This document shows, in pieces, positions 1 to 8,608 of a stretch of DNA of 64,000 nt. This stretch comes from Flavobacterium sp. SUN046 (GTDB lineage: Bacteria; Bacteroidota; Bacteroidia; Flavobacteriales; Flavobacteriaceae). Both the position numbers and the translations under genes were made by a program. The stretch spans positions 1-64,000 of the forward strand of contig NZ_JAPQNT010000007.1 in the NCBI RefSeq assembly GCF_028867965.1. The letters are read 5' to 3'. Every line of letters begins with the position of its first letter. Within the stretch, counting starts at the first letter, position 1. The notes beneath the pieces are model-generated. The model saw nothing but the letters and a program-made list of their open reading frames with translations. It was not told where the DNA came from and did not search any database.

Positions 1-996
1 AAGCGTTGTAATATTCTCACTATTTGCATAGTTGCCTGTTGGTCCACCAGAATCTACAAAATTACCACCACATCCAATAGGTGCAATAGTAGTTGTAAAC
101 GGAAATGGTCCTGCCCAAGCACTAGAAAGTCCTGGTCCACATACTGATCTAACGTAGAATACATAATTTGTATTAGCTGTTAAACCAGGTGCGCTGTAGG
201 TTGTAGTTGTTGATGTTCCTGTGGCAATTCCGGTTGGTGTGCCTGTTGCGGGTAAAACCTCAATTTCCCAAGAAGTTCCTGTAGCATCTGTCCACGATAA
301 AGTAGCAGTGGTTGCTTGAGGTGTTGCTGTTCCTGCAGTAGGAACAAAACATTGTTGTACTAGTCTAATATCATCTATCAACCATCTATCACCACCTAAA
401 CTAGCGGTTGGCTGAGTGAATCTCATCATGAAAGCTATGTAAACTTGATGTCCAGCAAAAGCTGATAAGTCAACTACCTTTTCTTCATAAATATTGTATG
501 TTGCAGAAAGCGTTGCTTCTGTCCATTGTGCTGGTGTTGCAGTATAATTTGCAATTGTAGTTTGACCAGCTGCCGTAGCATTATCATATACTTTAATGAA
601 GTATTCTGTTCCATTAGCAGCATTGATTGTAGATCTTGTCCAAAAACGTAATTGTCCGTTTGTTGGAACAGTAACTAATGGAGTAGCTAAATAATCTTCA
701 GAAGTATTGTTGATTCCAATATTCTCTCTATCCATAAAGGCAGAGTTAGTACCTGCATAAACATTGGCAGCGACTGTAGTAATATTCCATCGTCTGGTTA
801 AACCTACGCCATTGTCAAAAATAGCCCATTGGTTTCCTGTAGCTCCAGTTCCTAATGTCCATGCACTTGGCGTAGTTGGCGCTGGCAAATCGGCACCAGT
901 AGTGCCTTCAAAACCTTCAGTACCTGGAGTTGGAAATTGGGAATAACCTACAATAGAAAATAATAAAGTAAGAGTTAATAAAATAATTTTTTTCAT
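1..996 (-). CDS. Secreted cleaved-adhesin / fibronectin type III protein, N-terminal part
   Basis: The reading frame starts at an ATG at 996 and stays open to the window edge (332 codons), so the C-terminus is missing. It opens with a signal peptide (MKKIILLTLLLFSIVGYSQ). Residues ~20-210 look like a choice-of-anchor/cleaved-adhesin jelly-roll domain: a repeated W-x-I-F-D pattern, a segment on 'swallowing' the ligand edge (VDLSAFAGHQVYIAFMM) and a DRWLIDDIRL ending. A fibronectin type III-like domain follows (ATLSWTDATGTSWEIEV, then TNYVFYVRSVCG). This layout is typical of large type IX secretion cargo in Flavobacteria, usually ending in a C-terminal sorting domain that would lie outside the window. 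A role in adhesion or polymer degradation is inference. Confidence 0.8.
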   Translation of the reverse strand, partial: MKKIILLTLTLLFSIVGYSQFPTPGTEGFEGTTGADLPAPTTPSAWTLGTGATGNQWAIFDNGVGLTRRWNITTVAANVYAGTNSAFMDRENIGINNTSEDYLATPLVTVPTNGQLRFWTRSTINAANGTEYFIKVYDNATAAGQTTIANYTATPAQWTEATLSATYNIYEEKVVDLSAFAGHQVYIAFMMRFTQPTASLGGDRWLIDDIRLVQQCFVPTAGTATPQATTATLSWTDATGTSWEIEVLPATGTPTGIATGTSTTTTYSAPGLTANTNYVFYVRSVCGPGLSSAWAGPFPFTTTIAPIGCGGNFVDSGGPTGNYANSENITTL

Positions 997-1105
997 AGAA
1001 TATAGATTGTTTGGTTTTGTTTAATAGAAAATAGATAATTACCAAAAATATAAAAAAAATATTTAATTGATAATTAAATTCAGAAAAATAATAATTTTAA
1101 CTTTT

Positions 1106-1969
1106 TTATATTTTGTAATTTACACCGAAGGATATAATACTTTGAATAAACATAAAGTGTTGTGATGCTTTTTCAGAATTATCATAAGTAATTTGAATAT
1201 CTGGCATATTGATGTAACCACCTTTTAGCTCTGTTTGTATAAAAAAGTATTTGAAAAAATTAAAATTTAAACCTGCTTTAGCGGAAAATCCATAACCTGC
1301 AATATGAAATTCATCATGTTCTTTTTTTCCTAAAACGGTTGCATCTGTTCTTGGATAAAGAAAACCAACTCCAACTCCTTCTGTAAGATTTATTTGAAAT
1401 TTATCAGTATTAGGTAATTTGAATAAATTAGAAACATCGTCAAATCTTGCGAATTCAGTATTTACATAATTCAATCCGTTAGTATGTTCAAATTTTAAGA
1501 ACGTACCGTCACTAAAGTCTACAGGCATATTATTATAATTTCCGTTATGATTTGTTCCTAGTTCTGAAGCTGGCAAATTTATATATCCCGAAACATTTGC
1601 AGTTTGACTTTGAGTAAAAACATATTTCATGTGATCAACTCCAATTGAAATCGAATAATGGTCACTAATAAAATATCCGAACTTCATGTTTGTTTGCGGA
1701 ATTGTCATTCTAGTTGGATTGATATAATCAATATTCCATCCTTTAGGTTTGTCTTCTGCAACAGCATCATAAACTGTAAAATCAAAGTTGTTTCCAGTAA
1801 AATGAATATCAGATTTCGAGAATTTATCTCTATTTCCTCCAAATGAAAAGAAAATTTTACCTTTGTTATGTGCTGAATATTTAATTGGTTTTGAAATTTC
1901 TTGACCAATTGTAATTTGAGATATTATTAAGAATAATACTAAGTTTAATTTTTTTAATTTAAATAACAT
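1106..1969 (-). CDS. Predicted outer-membrane beta-barrel protein, function unknown
   Basis: 287 residues with an N-terminal signal peptide ending near ITIGQ. The rest alternates aromatic and polar residues in short strands (KIFFSFGGNRD, NMKFGYFISDHYSISIGVDHMKYVF, GLNFNFFKYFFIQTELKGGYINM) and ends on an aromatic-rich strand (FGVNYKI), as small outer-membrane barrels do. An 8-12 strand barrel is plausible from the length. No enzymatic motif was seen. It lies 12 bp downstream of kdsA on the same strand, so it may be cotranscribed, though no functional link to Kdo synthesis is visible. Confidence 0.7.
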   Translation of the reverse strand: MLFKLKKLNLVLFLIISQITIGQEISKPIKYSAHNKGKIFFSFGGNRDKFSKSDIHFTGNNFDFTVYDAVAEDKPKGWNIDYINPTRMTIPQTNMKFGYFISDHYSISIGVDHMKYVFTQSQTANVSGYINLPASELGTNHNGNYNNMPVDFSDGTFLKFEHTNGLNYVNTEFARFDDVSNLFKLPNTDKFQINLTEGVGVGFLYPRTDATVLGKKEHDEFHIAGYGFSAKAGLNFNFFKYFFIQTELKGGYINMPDIQITYDNSEKASQHFMFIQSIISFGVNYKI

Positions 1970-1981
1970 TTTTTGTACTAA

Positions 1982-2800
1982 TTAAAATTGATTAACAGTT
2001 TTTCTGATGGCTACTAATTTAGTCATCAAGCCTTCAAAATAGTCTAAGTGAAGCATGTTGGCGCCATCACTTTTTGCATTTGCAGGATCAAAATGAGTTT
2101 CGATAAAAATACCATCAACGCCAACAGCTATACCAGCTTTAGCAACTGTTTCAATCATATCTGGTCTACCGCCTGTAACTCCTTCGGTTTGATTAGGTTG
2201 TTGTAATGAATGGGTAACATCTAAAACCGTTGTGGCATAATTTTGCATTGTTGGAATACCTCTAAAGTCAACTACCATATCTTGATAACCAAACATAGTT
2301 CCTCTATCAGTAACCATAACATTTTGATTTTGACAGTCTAAAACTTTTTGAACGGCATGTTTCATGCTTTCCGGACTCATAAATTGTCCTTTTTTTAAAT
2401 TTACAATTTTTCCAGTATTTGCTGCAGCAACAACTAAATCAGTTTGTCTTACAAGAAATGCAGGAATTTGTAAAACATCAACATATTCTGCTGCCATAGC
2501 TGCATCTTCATTCGTGTGAATATCAGTAACGGTTGGAACGTGAAATGTTTCAGAAATTTTTCGAAGAATTTTTAATGCTTTTTCATCTCCAATTCCAGAG
2601 AAACTATCTATTCTAGAACGATTGGCTTTTTTAAAAGAACCTTTAAATACAAAAGGAATTTCTAATTTTTCAGTAATTGTAATTAATTTTTCGGCAATGC
2701 GAAATGCCATTTCTTCTCCTTCAATTGCGCAAGGTCCAGCCAATAAAAAGAAATTACCACTTTCTATATGCTTGATTTGTGGGATATTGTGTATATTCAT
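1982..2800 (-). CDS. kdsA: 3-deoxy-8-phosphooctulonate (Kdo-8-P) synthase
   Basis: The 272-residue protein matches the KdsA family along its length: a GPCAIEGEE motif near the N-terminus, FKGSFKKANRSRIDSF (phosphoenolpyruvate and sugar binding), DIHTNEDA, QIPAFLVRQTDL, KKGQFMSPE, TDRGTMFGYQ and a C-terminal GIFIETHFDP. It condenses phosphoenolpyruvate with arabinose-5-phosphate to make Kdo-8-phosphate for the lipid A core, in the cytosol. Cys24 in GPCAIE occupies the position that is Cys in metal-dependent enzymes (Aquifex type) and Asn in the metal-independent E. coli enzyme, so this one is predicted to need a divalent metal. A TATATTTG box (minus strand, 2821-2828) is a likely -7 element. 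Confidence 0.96.
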   Translation of the reverse strand: MNIHNIPQIKHIESGNFFLLAGPCAIEGEEMAFRIAEKLITITEKLEIPFVFKGSFKKANRSRIDSFSGIGDEKALKILRKISETFHVPTVTDIHTNEDAAMAAEYVDVLQIPAFLVRQTDLVVAAANTGKIVNLKKGQFMSPESMKHAVQKVLDCQNQNVMVTDRGTMFGYQDMVVDFRGIPTMQNYATTVLDVTHSLQQPNQTEGVTGGRPDMIETVAKAGIAVGVDGIFIETHFDPANAKSDGANMLHLDYFEGLMTKLVAIRKTVNQF

Positions 2801-2836
2801 TTTGATTTAATTTTGACATGCAAATATAATAAGAAA

Positions 2837-2866
2837 AAAGCTTCTAATTAAGGTATTAGAAGCTTT
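2837..2866 (-). terminator. Intrinsic terminator after the small lipoprotein gene
   Basis: A perfect 12-bp stem (AAAGCTTCTAAT, 2837-2848, against ATTAGAAGCTTT, 2855-2866) with a 6-nt loop, flanked by A/T tracts. It sits 24 bp past the stop of the gene at 2890-3360 and before the kdsA start, so it ends the upstream minus-strand unit. Confidence 0.8.
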
Positions 2867-2889
2867 AATATATGTTAAAAATAATATAA

Positions 2890-3360
2890 TTAATTATTAG
2901 ATGTTGAAGGTTTCTTAATTAAAAATCCTTTTGGGCAAAGAACTTTTCCTTTTTCATATATATTAATATACAAAATCAACTTTTTGTCTGATCCTTCAAT
3001 AGTTACTTGATAAATTTCAAGTGTACCGGCACCCATAACACTTTTTTTAGTGGGAAACGGACAGCAAGTATCTATTTTTTCATAACTAATTTTTTCGCCA
3101 TTTGGTCCGGTTAGTGCATTGAAGAAATAAGTAATGTTTTTAGGTGAATATTTTTCATTCTCAAATCCTAAATTAACAGGATAATCTTTATCATAAGCAT
3201 ATTTATTGTCTAATGCATATTCGGTTAAAACAAATTGTCTGCTAATAACTACTGGTTTAGTTGCTGAATCATCAACATTTTTTAAAGTAGATTTTATTCC
3301 ACCACAAGATACTAAAACGCACAATATGGCTAGTAAAAAGAGTAAATTGTATTTTTTCAT
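2890..3360 (-). CDS. Small lipoprotein of unknown function
   Basis: 156 residues starting at the ATG at 3360; a TTG two codons upstream is less likely. The leader LLAILCVLVSC ends in a lipobox Cys, so the protein should be lipidated and sent to the periplasm or outer membrane. The mature part has a CC pair in DTCCPFPTKKS and a beta-rich C-terminus. I do not recognise the family by a conserved motif. Genes like this are often found beside kdsA in Flavobacteria and may carry misleading names from that neighbour, but it has none of the KdsA active-site motifs. Confidence 0.75.
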   Translation of the reverse strand: MKKYNLLFLLAILCVLVSCGGIKSTLKNVDDSATKPVVISRQFVLTEYALDNKYAYDKDYPVNLGFENEKYSPKNITYFFNALTGPNGEKISYEKIDTCCPFPTKKSVMGAGTLEIYQVTIEGSDKKLILYINIYEKGKVLCPKGFLIKKPSTSNN

Positions 3361-3448
3361 TTTCAAAAAATAATTATTTTATTCAAATATGTTAATTTAT
3401 AATCAAATATCAAACCACTATCTTTATTTTTGTAAAAAAAGTATTCTT

Positions 3449-4006
3449 ATGGAATTTATTACTCATACTTGGCATTGGTCTATTTCGGGTTTCATAATCG
3501 GAATGGTAATGCTATCATTAATCTATTTTGGTAAGGTTTTCGGAATGTCATCTAATTTAAGAAGTTTGTGTTCCATGACCGGAATTGGCAAACGAGTTTC
3601 CTTTTTTAATTGGGATTGGAAGTCGCAACGCTGGAATTTAATTGTAGTTTTAGGCGCAATGATTGGAGGTTTTGTTGCAACTCATTACCTTAGTGATGCT
3701 TCTAATGTGGCAATAAATCCGTCAACAATTCAAAAATTACAAAATTTAGGTATTGACGCTCCAAATGCAAAGTTACTACCAGACGCAATTTTTGGCAATG
3801 CTGTATTCACTTCTTTGAATAAAATAATAATGTTATTAATTGGAGGTTTATTAATAGGATTTGGTTCAAGATATGCTGGAGGTTGTACTTCTGGACATGC
3901 TATTTCTGGATTGAGTAACTTTCAATTACCATCATTAAAAGCAGTTATTGGTTTTTTTGTTGGAGGTTTAATCATGGTTAATTTTATTTTTCCATTAATT
4001 TTTTAA
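3449..4006 (+). CDS. YeeE/YedE family membrane protein, first half (sulfur-compound transporter)
   Basis: 185 residues from the ATG at 3449. An in-frame ATG 60 bp upstream would add a non-conserved leader, so the downstream start (MEFITHTWHW) is preferred. About four to five membrane segments are visible, with the family signature RYAGGCTSGHAISG around residues 140-153, where the Cys is the conserved substrate-handling residue. YeeE/YedE proteins import thiosulfate or related sulfur species. The protein forms a tandem pair with the next gene, 8 bp downstream, which carries the second Cys motif. Confidence 0.9.
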   Translation: MEFITHTWHWSISGFIIGMVMLSLIYFGKVFGMSSNLRSLCSMTGIGKRVSFFNWDWKSQRWNLIVVLGAMIGGFVATHYLSDASNVAINPSTIQKLQNLGIDAPNAKLLPDAIFGNAVFTSLNKIIMLLIGGLLIGFGSRYAGGCTSGHAISGLSNFQLPSLKAVIGFFVGGLIMVNFIFPLIF

Positions 4007-4014
4007 ATTTATTT

Positions 4015-4428
4015 ATGAAAATTTTAAAATATTTACTTGTCGGATTTGTTTTTGGAATAGTTTTAACTAAATCGGAAGCCGTTTCATGGTATAGAATTTA
4101 TGAAATGTTTCAATTTGATTCGTTTCACATGTACGGAATTATAATGACAGCAATAATCACAGGTGTAATTGGAATACAAATCATAAAAAAATATCAAATT
4201 AAAGATATTAAAGGCGCACCAATTGAAATTCAAGATAAAGAAAAAGGAACTTTTAGATATTGGATAGGCGGATTGTTTTTTGGACTAGGATGGGCAATGG
4301 TTGGAGCTTGTCCGGGACCAATTTTTATTCTAATCGGCGCCGGATTTATGAGCGTTGGCTTTATTTTAATTGGAGCTTTACTAGGAACTTTTTTATATGG
4401 ATTAATTAAGGATAATTTACCTCATTAA
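4015..4428 (+). CDS. YeeE/YedE family membrane protein, second half (DUF6691 type)
   Basis: 137 residues with about four membrane segments. The GLGWAMVGACPGPIFILIG segment (residues ~93-111) holds the second conserved Cys motif of the YeeE fold. In many bacteria one polypeptide carries both GCTSGH and GACPGP motifs; here they are split over two adjacent genes, so the products probably form one channel in the inner membrane. It ends one base before the end of the convergent clpS gene, with no room for a separate terminator. Confidence 0.9.
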   Translation: MKILKYLLVGFVFGIVLTKSEAVSWYRIYEMFQFDSFHMYGIIMTAIITGVIGIQIIKKYQIKDIKGAPIEIQDKEKGTFRYWIGGLFFGLGWAMVGACPGPIFILIGAGFMSVGFILIGALLGTFLYGLIKDNLPH

Positions 4429-4704
4429 TCAAATTATCTCTGCACTCAATCCTGCTTCTAGTAATTGAGTACATTGAGGTTTTAATTCATCAAACGAACC
4501 AGTTTTTACAGTACATTGACCTTTATAGTGAACTAAAATGGCACATTGTTCAGCCTGTAAATCGGAATGTTTGCACACTCGAATTAAAGTCTCAATTACA
4601 TGATCTAAAGTGTTTACGTCATCGTTGTAAAGAACAATTTCGTTGTTAATTCCTATTTGTTCTTCAACAGCTACATCTTCTTGTACTTTTTCTATTGTAC
4701 TCAT
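4429..4704 (-). CDS. clpS: ATP-dependent Clp protease adaptor ClpS
   Basis: 91 residues. The ClpS core is clear: VLYNDDVNTLDHVIETL (N-degron pocket with the conserved NDD), then CKHSDLQAEQCAILVHYKGQC and a C-terminal LEAGLSAEI. ClpS delivers proteins with destabilising N-terminal residues to ClpAP-type proteases in the cytosol. Bacteroidota usually carry clpS near prmA, as here (prmA follows 40 bp upstream on the same strand), so the two are probably cotranscribed. Confidence 0.95.
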   Translation of the reverse strand: MSTIEKVQEDVAVEEQIGINNEIVLYNDDVNTLDHVIETLIRVCKHSDLQAEQCAILVHYKGQCTVKTGSFDELKPQCTQLLEAGLSAEII

Positions 4705-4744
4705 TTCTAATTTATTATTTCAAGATTAAATTTGAAAAGTAAAT

Positions 4745-5584
4745 TTAATTATTTTTTATATATTTCAATGAAACCCAATTATTTCTTTCAAATTTTTTAA
4801 CATAAGTTAAACCTTTTTCAGTGCAAGAAGCATCAATAAAAGGAATGTCTTCTGTGTAAAAACCACTAAAAAGAATAGTTCCATTAGAATTTAAACAATC
4901 TACATAAGCCTGCGTATCATTCAACAAAATATTCCTGTTAATATTGGCAATAATTAAATCATAATTTTTACCTTTCAACAAGGCTGCATCGCCTTCATAA
5001 ACAGTTATTTCGCTACAATTATTGCGTTCTGCATTTTCAATCGAATTCAAATAACACCAATTGTCAATATCAATTGCATCAATAGGTTTTGCACCTTTCA
5101 TTTCGGCTAAAATTGCTAAAATTGCTGTGCCACAACCCATATCTAAAGTTTTCATTCCAGTAACATCATTTTCTAATAAATGTTGAATCATCATGTGTGT
5201 AGTTTCATGATGTCCGGTTCCGAAACTCATTTTGGGTTCGATTATAATATCAAATTCAGCTTCGGTTTTTGGATGAAATGGCGCTCGAACATGACATTTT
5301 CCATCAACATCAATTGGCTCAAAATTCTTTTCCCATTCTTCATTCCAATTTACTTGATCTATTTCTTCCATTTTATACGAAATAGTAAATTCGGGCGAAT
5401 TAAGAATGTAAATATCTTCTAAAACATCTTCTGTCCAAAGGTCTTTTTGAATGTAAGCTACAATTCCCAAATCGGTTTCAATAAAACTTTCAAATGGTTT
5501 TTCTCCCAATTCAGCAATAAGAATTTCAGAACCTAATTCTTTGGGTTCAACTGTAAAATGATAGCCTAAATATATATTTGACAT
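4745..5584 (-). CDS. prmA: Ribosomal protein L11 methyltransferase
   Basis: 279 residues starting at the ATG at 5584 (MSNIYLGYHF). An in-frame upstream codon adds 10 residues that overlap the promoter and is rejected. The N-terminal L11-binding domain is followed by the PrmA signature MSFGTGHHETTHMM, the SAM-binding loop LDMGCGTAILAIL and the catalytic motif NINRNILL. It trimethylates ribosomal protein L11. A good Bacteroidota-type promoter lies just upstream (5599-5630). Confidence 0.95.
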   Translation of the reverse strand: MSNIYLGYHFTVEPKELGSEILIAELGEKPFESFIETDLGIVAYIQKDLWTEDVLEDIYILNSPEFTISYKMEEIDQVNWNEEWEKNFEPIDVDGKCHVRAPFHPKTEAEFDIIIEPKMSFGTGHHETTHMMIQHLLENDVTGMKTLDMGCGTAILAILAEMKGAKPIDAIDIDNWCYLNSIENAERNNCSEITVYEGDAALLKGKNYDLIIANINRNILLNDTQAYVDCLNSNGTILFSGFYTEDIPFIDASCTEKGLTYVKKFERNNWVSLKYIKNN

Positions 5585-5598
5585 GAAGTATTTTTTTG

Positions 5599-5630
5599 CA
5601 AAGGTAAGAATCAATACTAAATCAATTCAA
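5599..5630 (-). promoter_or_regulatory. Predicted promoter of prmA-clpS
   Basis: On the minus strand a TACCTTTG box (5599-5606) fits the TAnnTTTG -7 consensus, with TTG at 5628-5630, 21 bp upstream. The start codon of prmA is 14 bp downstream of the -7 box. Confidence 0.65.
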
Positions 5631-5647
5631 AAATTGTTTCAAAAAAA

Positions 5648-5669
5648 AACCTAGCTAATTGCTAGGTTT
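5648..5669 (-). terminator. Intrinsic terminator after the gene at 5676-6068
   Basis: The hairpin AACCTAGC, TAATT, GCTAGGTT lies 6 bp past the stop codon. Read on the minus strand it is followed by a run of at least eight T. Confidence 0.8.
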
Positions 5670-5675
5670 AAAATA

Positions 5676-6068
5676 TTATTTTCCTGGTTGACAAATTTCA
5701 ACTATTCTGTGAAATATATCGTGAAGATTTTCAAATGCTCTCATGATTTCAGCGTTTGGCGCTTTTCTCTGAACTAAATCATTAACAGTTTTGGTTTGTT
5801 TTTTTAATAATAAAATAGTTTCATCTAATTTACCTGTTCTTAAATCTTGTGGCATTGTTTTTAAATCTAATGCCTCAGCTTTTTCTACTAATTGTTCTGA
5901 TGAATTTTTTATTGGTTCAAAATTTCCTTCTTCTGCAGGATGAAAAGTTTTAGATAATAATTCATGATAATCATGCATTTGCTTCCATTTATCAGTAATT
6001 ACTTGAGCAGAAATTGAGCTAAATGTAAAAAATGCTACAACAGCTAAAAGAGATTTAATATATTTCAT
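5676..6068 (-). CDS. Secreted helical protein, function unknown
   Basis: 130 residues with a signal peptide (MKYIKSLLAVVAFFTFSSISAQ). The mature protein is predicted to be all-helical, with His, Glu and Lys-rich helices (MHDYHELLSKTFHPAEE; FENLHDIFHRIVEIC) and a single Cys near the end. The pattern recalls small periplasmic four-helix proteins, including cytochrome c'/b562-like folds, but no CxxCH heme motif is present. I do not recognise the family. It stands alone, with its own terminator. Confidence 0.7.
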   Translation of the reverse strand: MKYIKSLLAVVAFFTFSSISAQVITDKWKQMHDYHELLSKTFHPAEEGNFEPIKNSSEQLVEKAEALDLKTMPQDLRTGKLDETILLLKKQTKTVNDLVQRKAPNAEIMRAFENLHDIFHRIVEICQPGK

Positions 6069-6259
6069 GGTTTTAAATTATTTATTTAATGCAATAATAA
6101 TAAAATATTTTGTTTTCTTCAAATGAATTAACGTTATCTTTTAAACATTCATTTTTTTAATTTTAAATACAACTCATCCTAAAAATTCAACATTTCGGTT
6201 AGTTTTAATTTTATAAATTTACGCATTGGTGCAACTTTGCTTCATCAAAACCAATAAAT

Positions 6260-8413
6260 ATGAAATCTCTTTGCACTCTTTTGCTATTAATTAGTATCAA
6301 TTTTTGCTTTTCGCAAACAAGTTTATCAGGAAAAGTAGTCGACGAAAAAAACAATCCAATTATAGGAGCCAATATTTTTATAAATGGTTCTTACGACGGA
6401 ACTTCGACCAATGAAAAAGGTGAATTTACTTTTCCAACAACCGAAAAAGGAACTAAAATTTTAGTAATTAGTTTCTTAGGATTTGAAACTTTAAGCCTAC
6501 CAATTGAAATTGAAAAATTCAATAATCAAATTATCAAATTAAAAGAAAGTGTCAATACTTTAGATGCTGTTGTGATTACCGCAGGAACATTTGATGCTGG
6601 TGAAAAAGCTCGAGTTTCGGTTTTAAAACCTTTGGATATTGTTACAACTGCTGGTTCTAATGCGAATATTGTTGCTGCATTGCAAACACTTCCTGGAACT
6701 AATAATGTAGCTGAAGATGGACGATTGTTTGTACGTGGTGGCGAAGCAGATGAAGCTCAAACCTATGTAGACGGAATTCGTGTAGCGCAACCTTATGGCG
6801 CAACAACACAAAATTTACCAACTCGTGGACGATTTTCACCTTTTCTTTTTAGCGGAATTTCATTTTCAACAGGCGGTTATTCAGCTGAATATGGCGAAGC
6901 GTTGTCAAGTGTTTTATTATTAAATACAAAAGAAGAAGAAGTAAAAGAAAAAATAGATATTTCATTGATGACAGTAGGTTTAGGATTAGCAAATACTCAA
7001 ATTTGGGGTAAAAATTCTATAAGTTTTAATACGTCTTATATCAATTTGGCGCCATATCAAGCTTTAGTTCATCAAAATGTAGAATGGAATAAACCCTTTC
7101 AATCGTTATCTGGCGAGACCGTTTTTCGTCATCAATTTACTAACGGAATGTTTAAATTATATGCTGCTTTCGATGCTTCACAATTTGATATCAATCAAGA
7201 AAGTATTAATTCACCGTCTAAAATTAGAGTCAATTTAACTAATGATAATTTTTATTTAAATTCTTCATACAAAGGTAATTTTGGCGACGGCTGGCAACTT
7301 GCAACCGGAATAAGTTATGGTTATTCTAAAAACGATATCATTTTAGATTTGGATAAAATAAATAACGGCGAACATTCATCGCATTTAAAATTAAAATTCA
7401 AAAAATCTTTTTCAGATAGAATCAAATTATCATTTGGTGGCGATTATTTTATTATCAAATTTGATGAAAATTTTAAAAGTAATTCAGGTTTTAATTCAAC
7501 AAGCGGTTATGATGCTAATATTGCAGCGATTTATACAGAAGCTGATATTTTCTTCTCTAAAAAATTTGCAGCTAAAATTGGAGTTAGAGCTTCTAATAAT
7601 GATTATTTGAAAGAAAATGCCATTGCTCCGAGGATTTCATTGGCATACAAAACCGGAAAAAATTCTCAATTTTCGTTAGCGTACGGAAATTTTACTCAAG
7701 CGCCAAAACAAGATTGTTTAAAATATGCTGATTATTTAAGCAGCGAAAAAGCATCACATTATATTTTGAATTACCAATTTAGTAAAGCTAAACAAACATT
7801 TAGAACCGAAATTTATTTGAAACAATATTCAGATTTAGTAAAATTTGATACATCAACAGCAATGTTTTCAAGTAATTATACCAATAACGGACAAGGTTAT
7901 GCTAAAGGTTTAGACGTTTTTTGGCGCGATGGAAAAACGTTTAAAAATCTTGAGTACTGGGTTTCCTATTCTTACATTGATACCAAAAGAGATTATAAAA
8001 ATTATTCTGCCAAAGTTACACCCAGTTTTGTAGCCGATCATACTTTATCTTTGGTAGGAAAATATTGGATTGACAAATGGAAATCACAATTGAGTATTAC
8101 CAACAGTTTTTCATCTGGGCGACCATACAATAATCCGAATGAAGTTGTTTTTATGAACGGAAAAACTAAAAATTATAACAATTTGAGTATGAGTTGGGCT
8201 TATTTAATTTCGTCTCAAAAAATACTTTATTTTTCAATGTCAAATGTTTTAGGAACTCAAAATGTGTTTGGTTACGAATATGCTTCAAATCCAGACTCAA
8301 ATAATATGTATCAAAGAAGAGCCATCACACCAACAGCAGATAGATTTATATTCTTAGGTTTCTTTTGGACAATAAGTGATGACAAGAAAGACAACCAGTT
8401 AAAGAATCTTTAA
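6260..8413 (+). CDS. TonB-dependent receptor with carboxypeptidase-like N-terminal domain
   Basis: 717 residues. A signal peptide is followed by a carboxypeptidase-regulatory-like domain (LSGKVVDEKNNPIIGANIFI through ISFLGFETLSL, residues ~22-85), then a plug domain (NIVAALQTLPG, RLFVRGGEADEAQTYVDG) and a ~500-residue barrel rich in alternating aromatic strands. It imports an unidentified ligand across the outer membrane using TonB energy. No SusD partner gene is adjacent, so a polysaccharide substrate is not indicated. The gene ends 6 bp before a degenerate copy of a dispersed repeat (8420-8467). Confidence 0.93.
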   Translation: MKSLCTLLLLISINFCFSQTSLSGKVVDEKNNPIIGANIFINGSYDGTSTNEKGEFTFPTTEKGTKILVISFLGFETLSLPIEIEKFNNQIIKLKESVNTLDAVVITAGTFDAGEKARVSVLKPLDIVTTAGSNANIVAALQTLPGTNNVAEDGRLFVRGGEADEAQTYVDGIRVAQPYGATTQNLPTRGRFSPFLFSGISFSTGGYSAEYGEALSSVLLLNTKEEEVKEKIDISLMTVGLGLANTQIWGKNSISFNTSYINLAPYQALVHQNVEWNKPFQSLSGETVFRHQFTNGMFKLYAAFDASQFDINQESINSPSKIRVNLTNDNFYLNSSYKGNFGDGWQLATGISYGYSKNDIILDLDKINNGEHSSHLKLKFKKSFSDRIKLSFGGDYFIIKFDENFKSNSGFNSTSGYDANIAAIYTEADIFFSKKFAAKIGVRASNNDYLKENAIAPRISLAYKTGKNSQFSLAYGNFTQAPKQDCLKYADYLSSEKASHYILNYQFSKAKQTFRTEIYLKQYSDLVKFDTSTAMFSSNYTNNGQGYAKGLDVFWRDGKTFKNLEYWVSYSYIDTKRDYKNYSAKVTPSFVADHTLSLVGKYWIDKWKSQLSITNSFSSGRPYNNPNEVVFMNGKTKNYNNLSMSWAYLISSQKILYFSMSNVLGTQNVFGYEYASNPDSNNMYQRRAITPTADRFIFLGFFWTISDDKKDNQLKNL

Positions 8414-8419
8414 TTAGTG

Positions 8420-8467
8420 AGGTTCTAAGATTCTCAGTTACTTAGTGCCTAAATACTCTAAAACCTT
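8420..8467. repeat. Degenerate copy of a GGTTCTAAGATT palindromic repeat
   Basis: This stretch begins AGGTTCTAAGATTCT and continues CAGTTACTTAG before a right arm ending CTCTAAAACCTT, which roughly mirrors the left end. The left arm and core match the reverse complement of the perfect palindromic element at 52162-52214, so the two are copies of one dispersed family; this one has decayed. It follows the TonB-dependent receptor stop directly. Confidence 0.7.
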
Positions 8468-8608
8468 TAAAAAAACAATTCATCATTAAAAATCGACAGT
8501 TCAGTAACTATAAATTTTATAAGAATACCAACTAAACTACTTTTACATAAGAAATAACAACAAGAAGTTTCAATCATTAATATATAAATAACTTTAAAAA
8601 CAGAAATC

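Noticed and set aside
764..946. A 60-codon plus-strand frame
   Set aside because: It is a shadow of the adhesin-type gene on the minus strand.
4015..4428. Frameshifted single YeeE/YedE gene
   Set aside because: The two halves have separate ATG starts, an 8-bp gap and clean ends; split pairs of this family are common in Bacteroidota.
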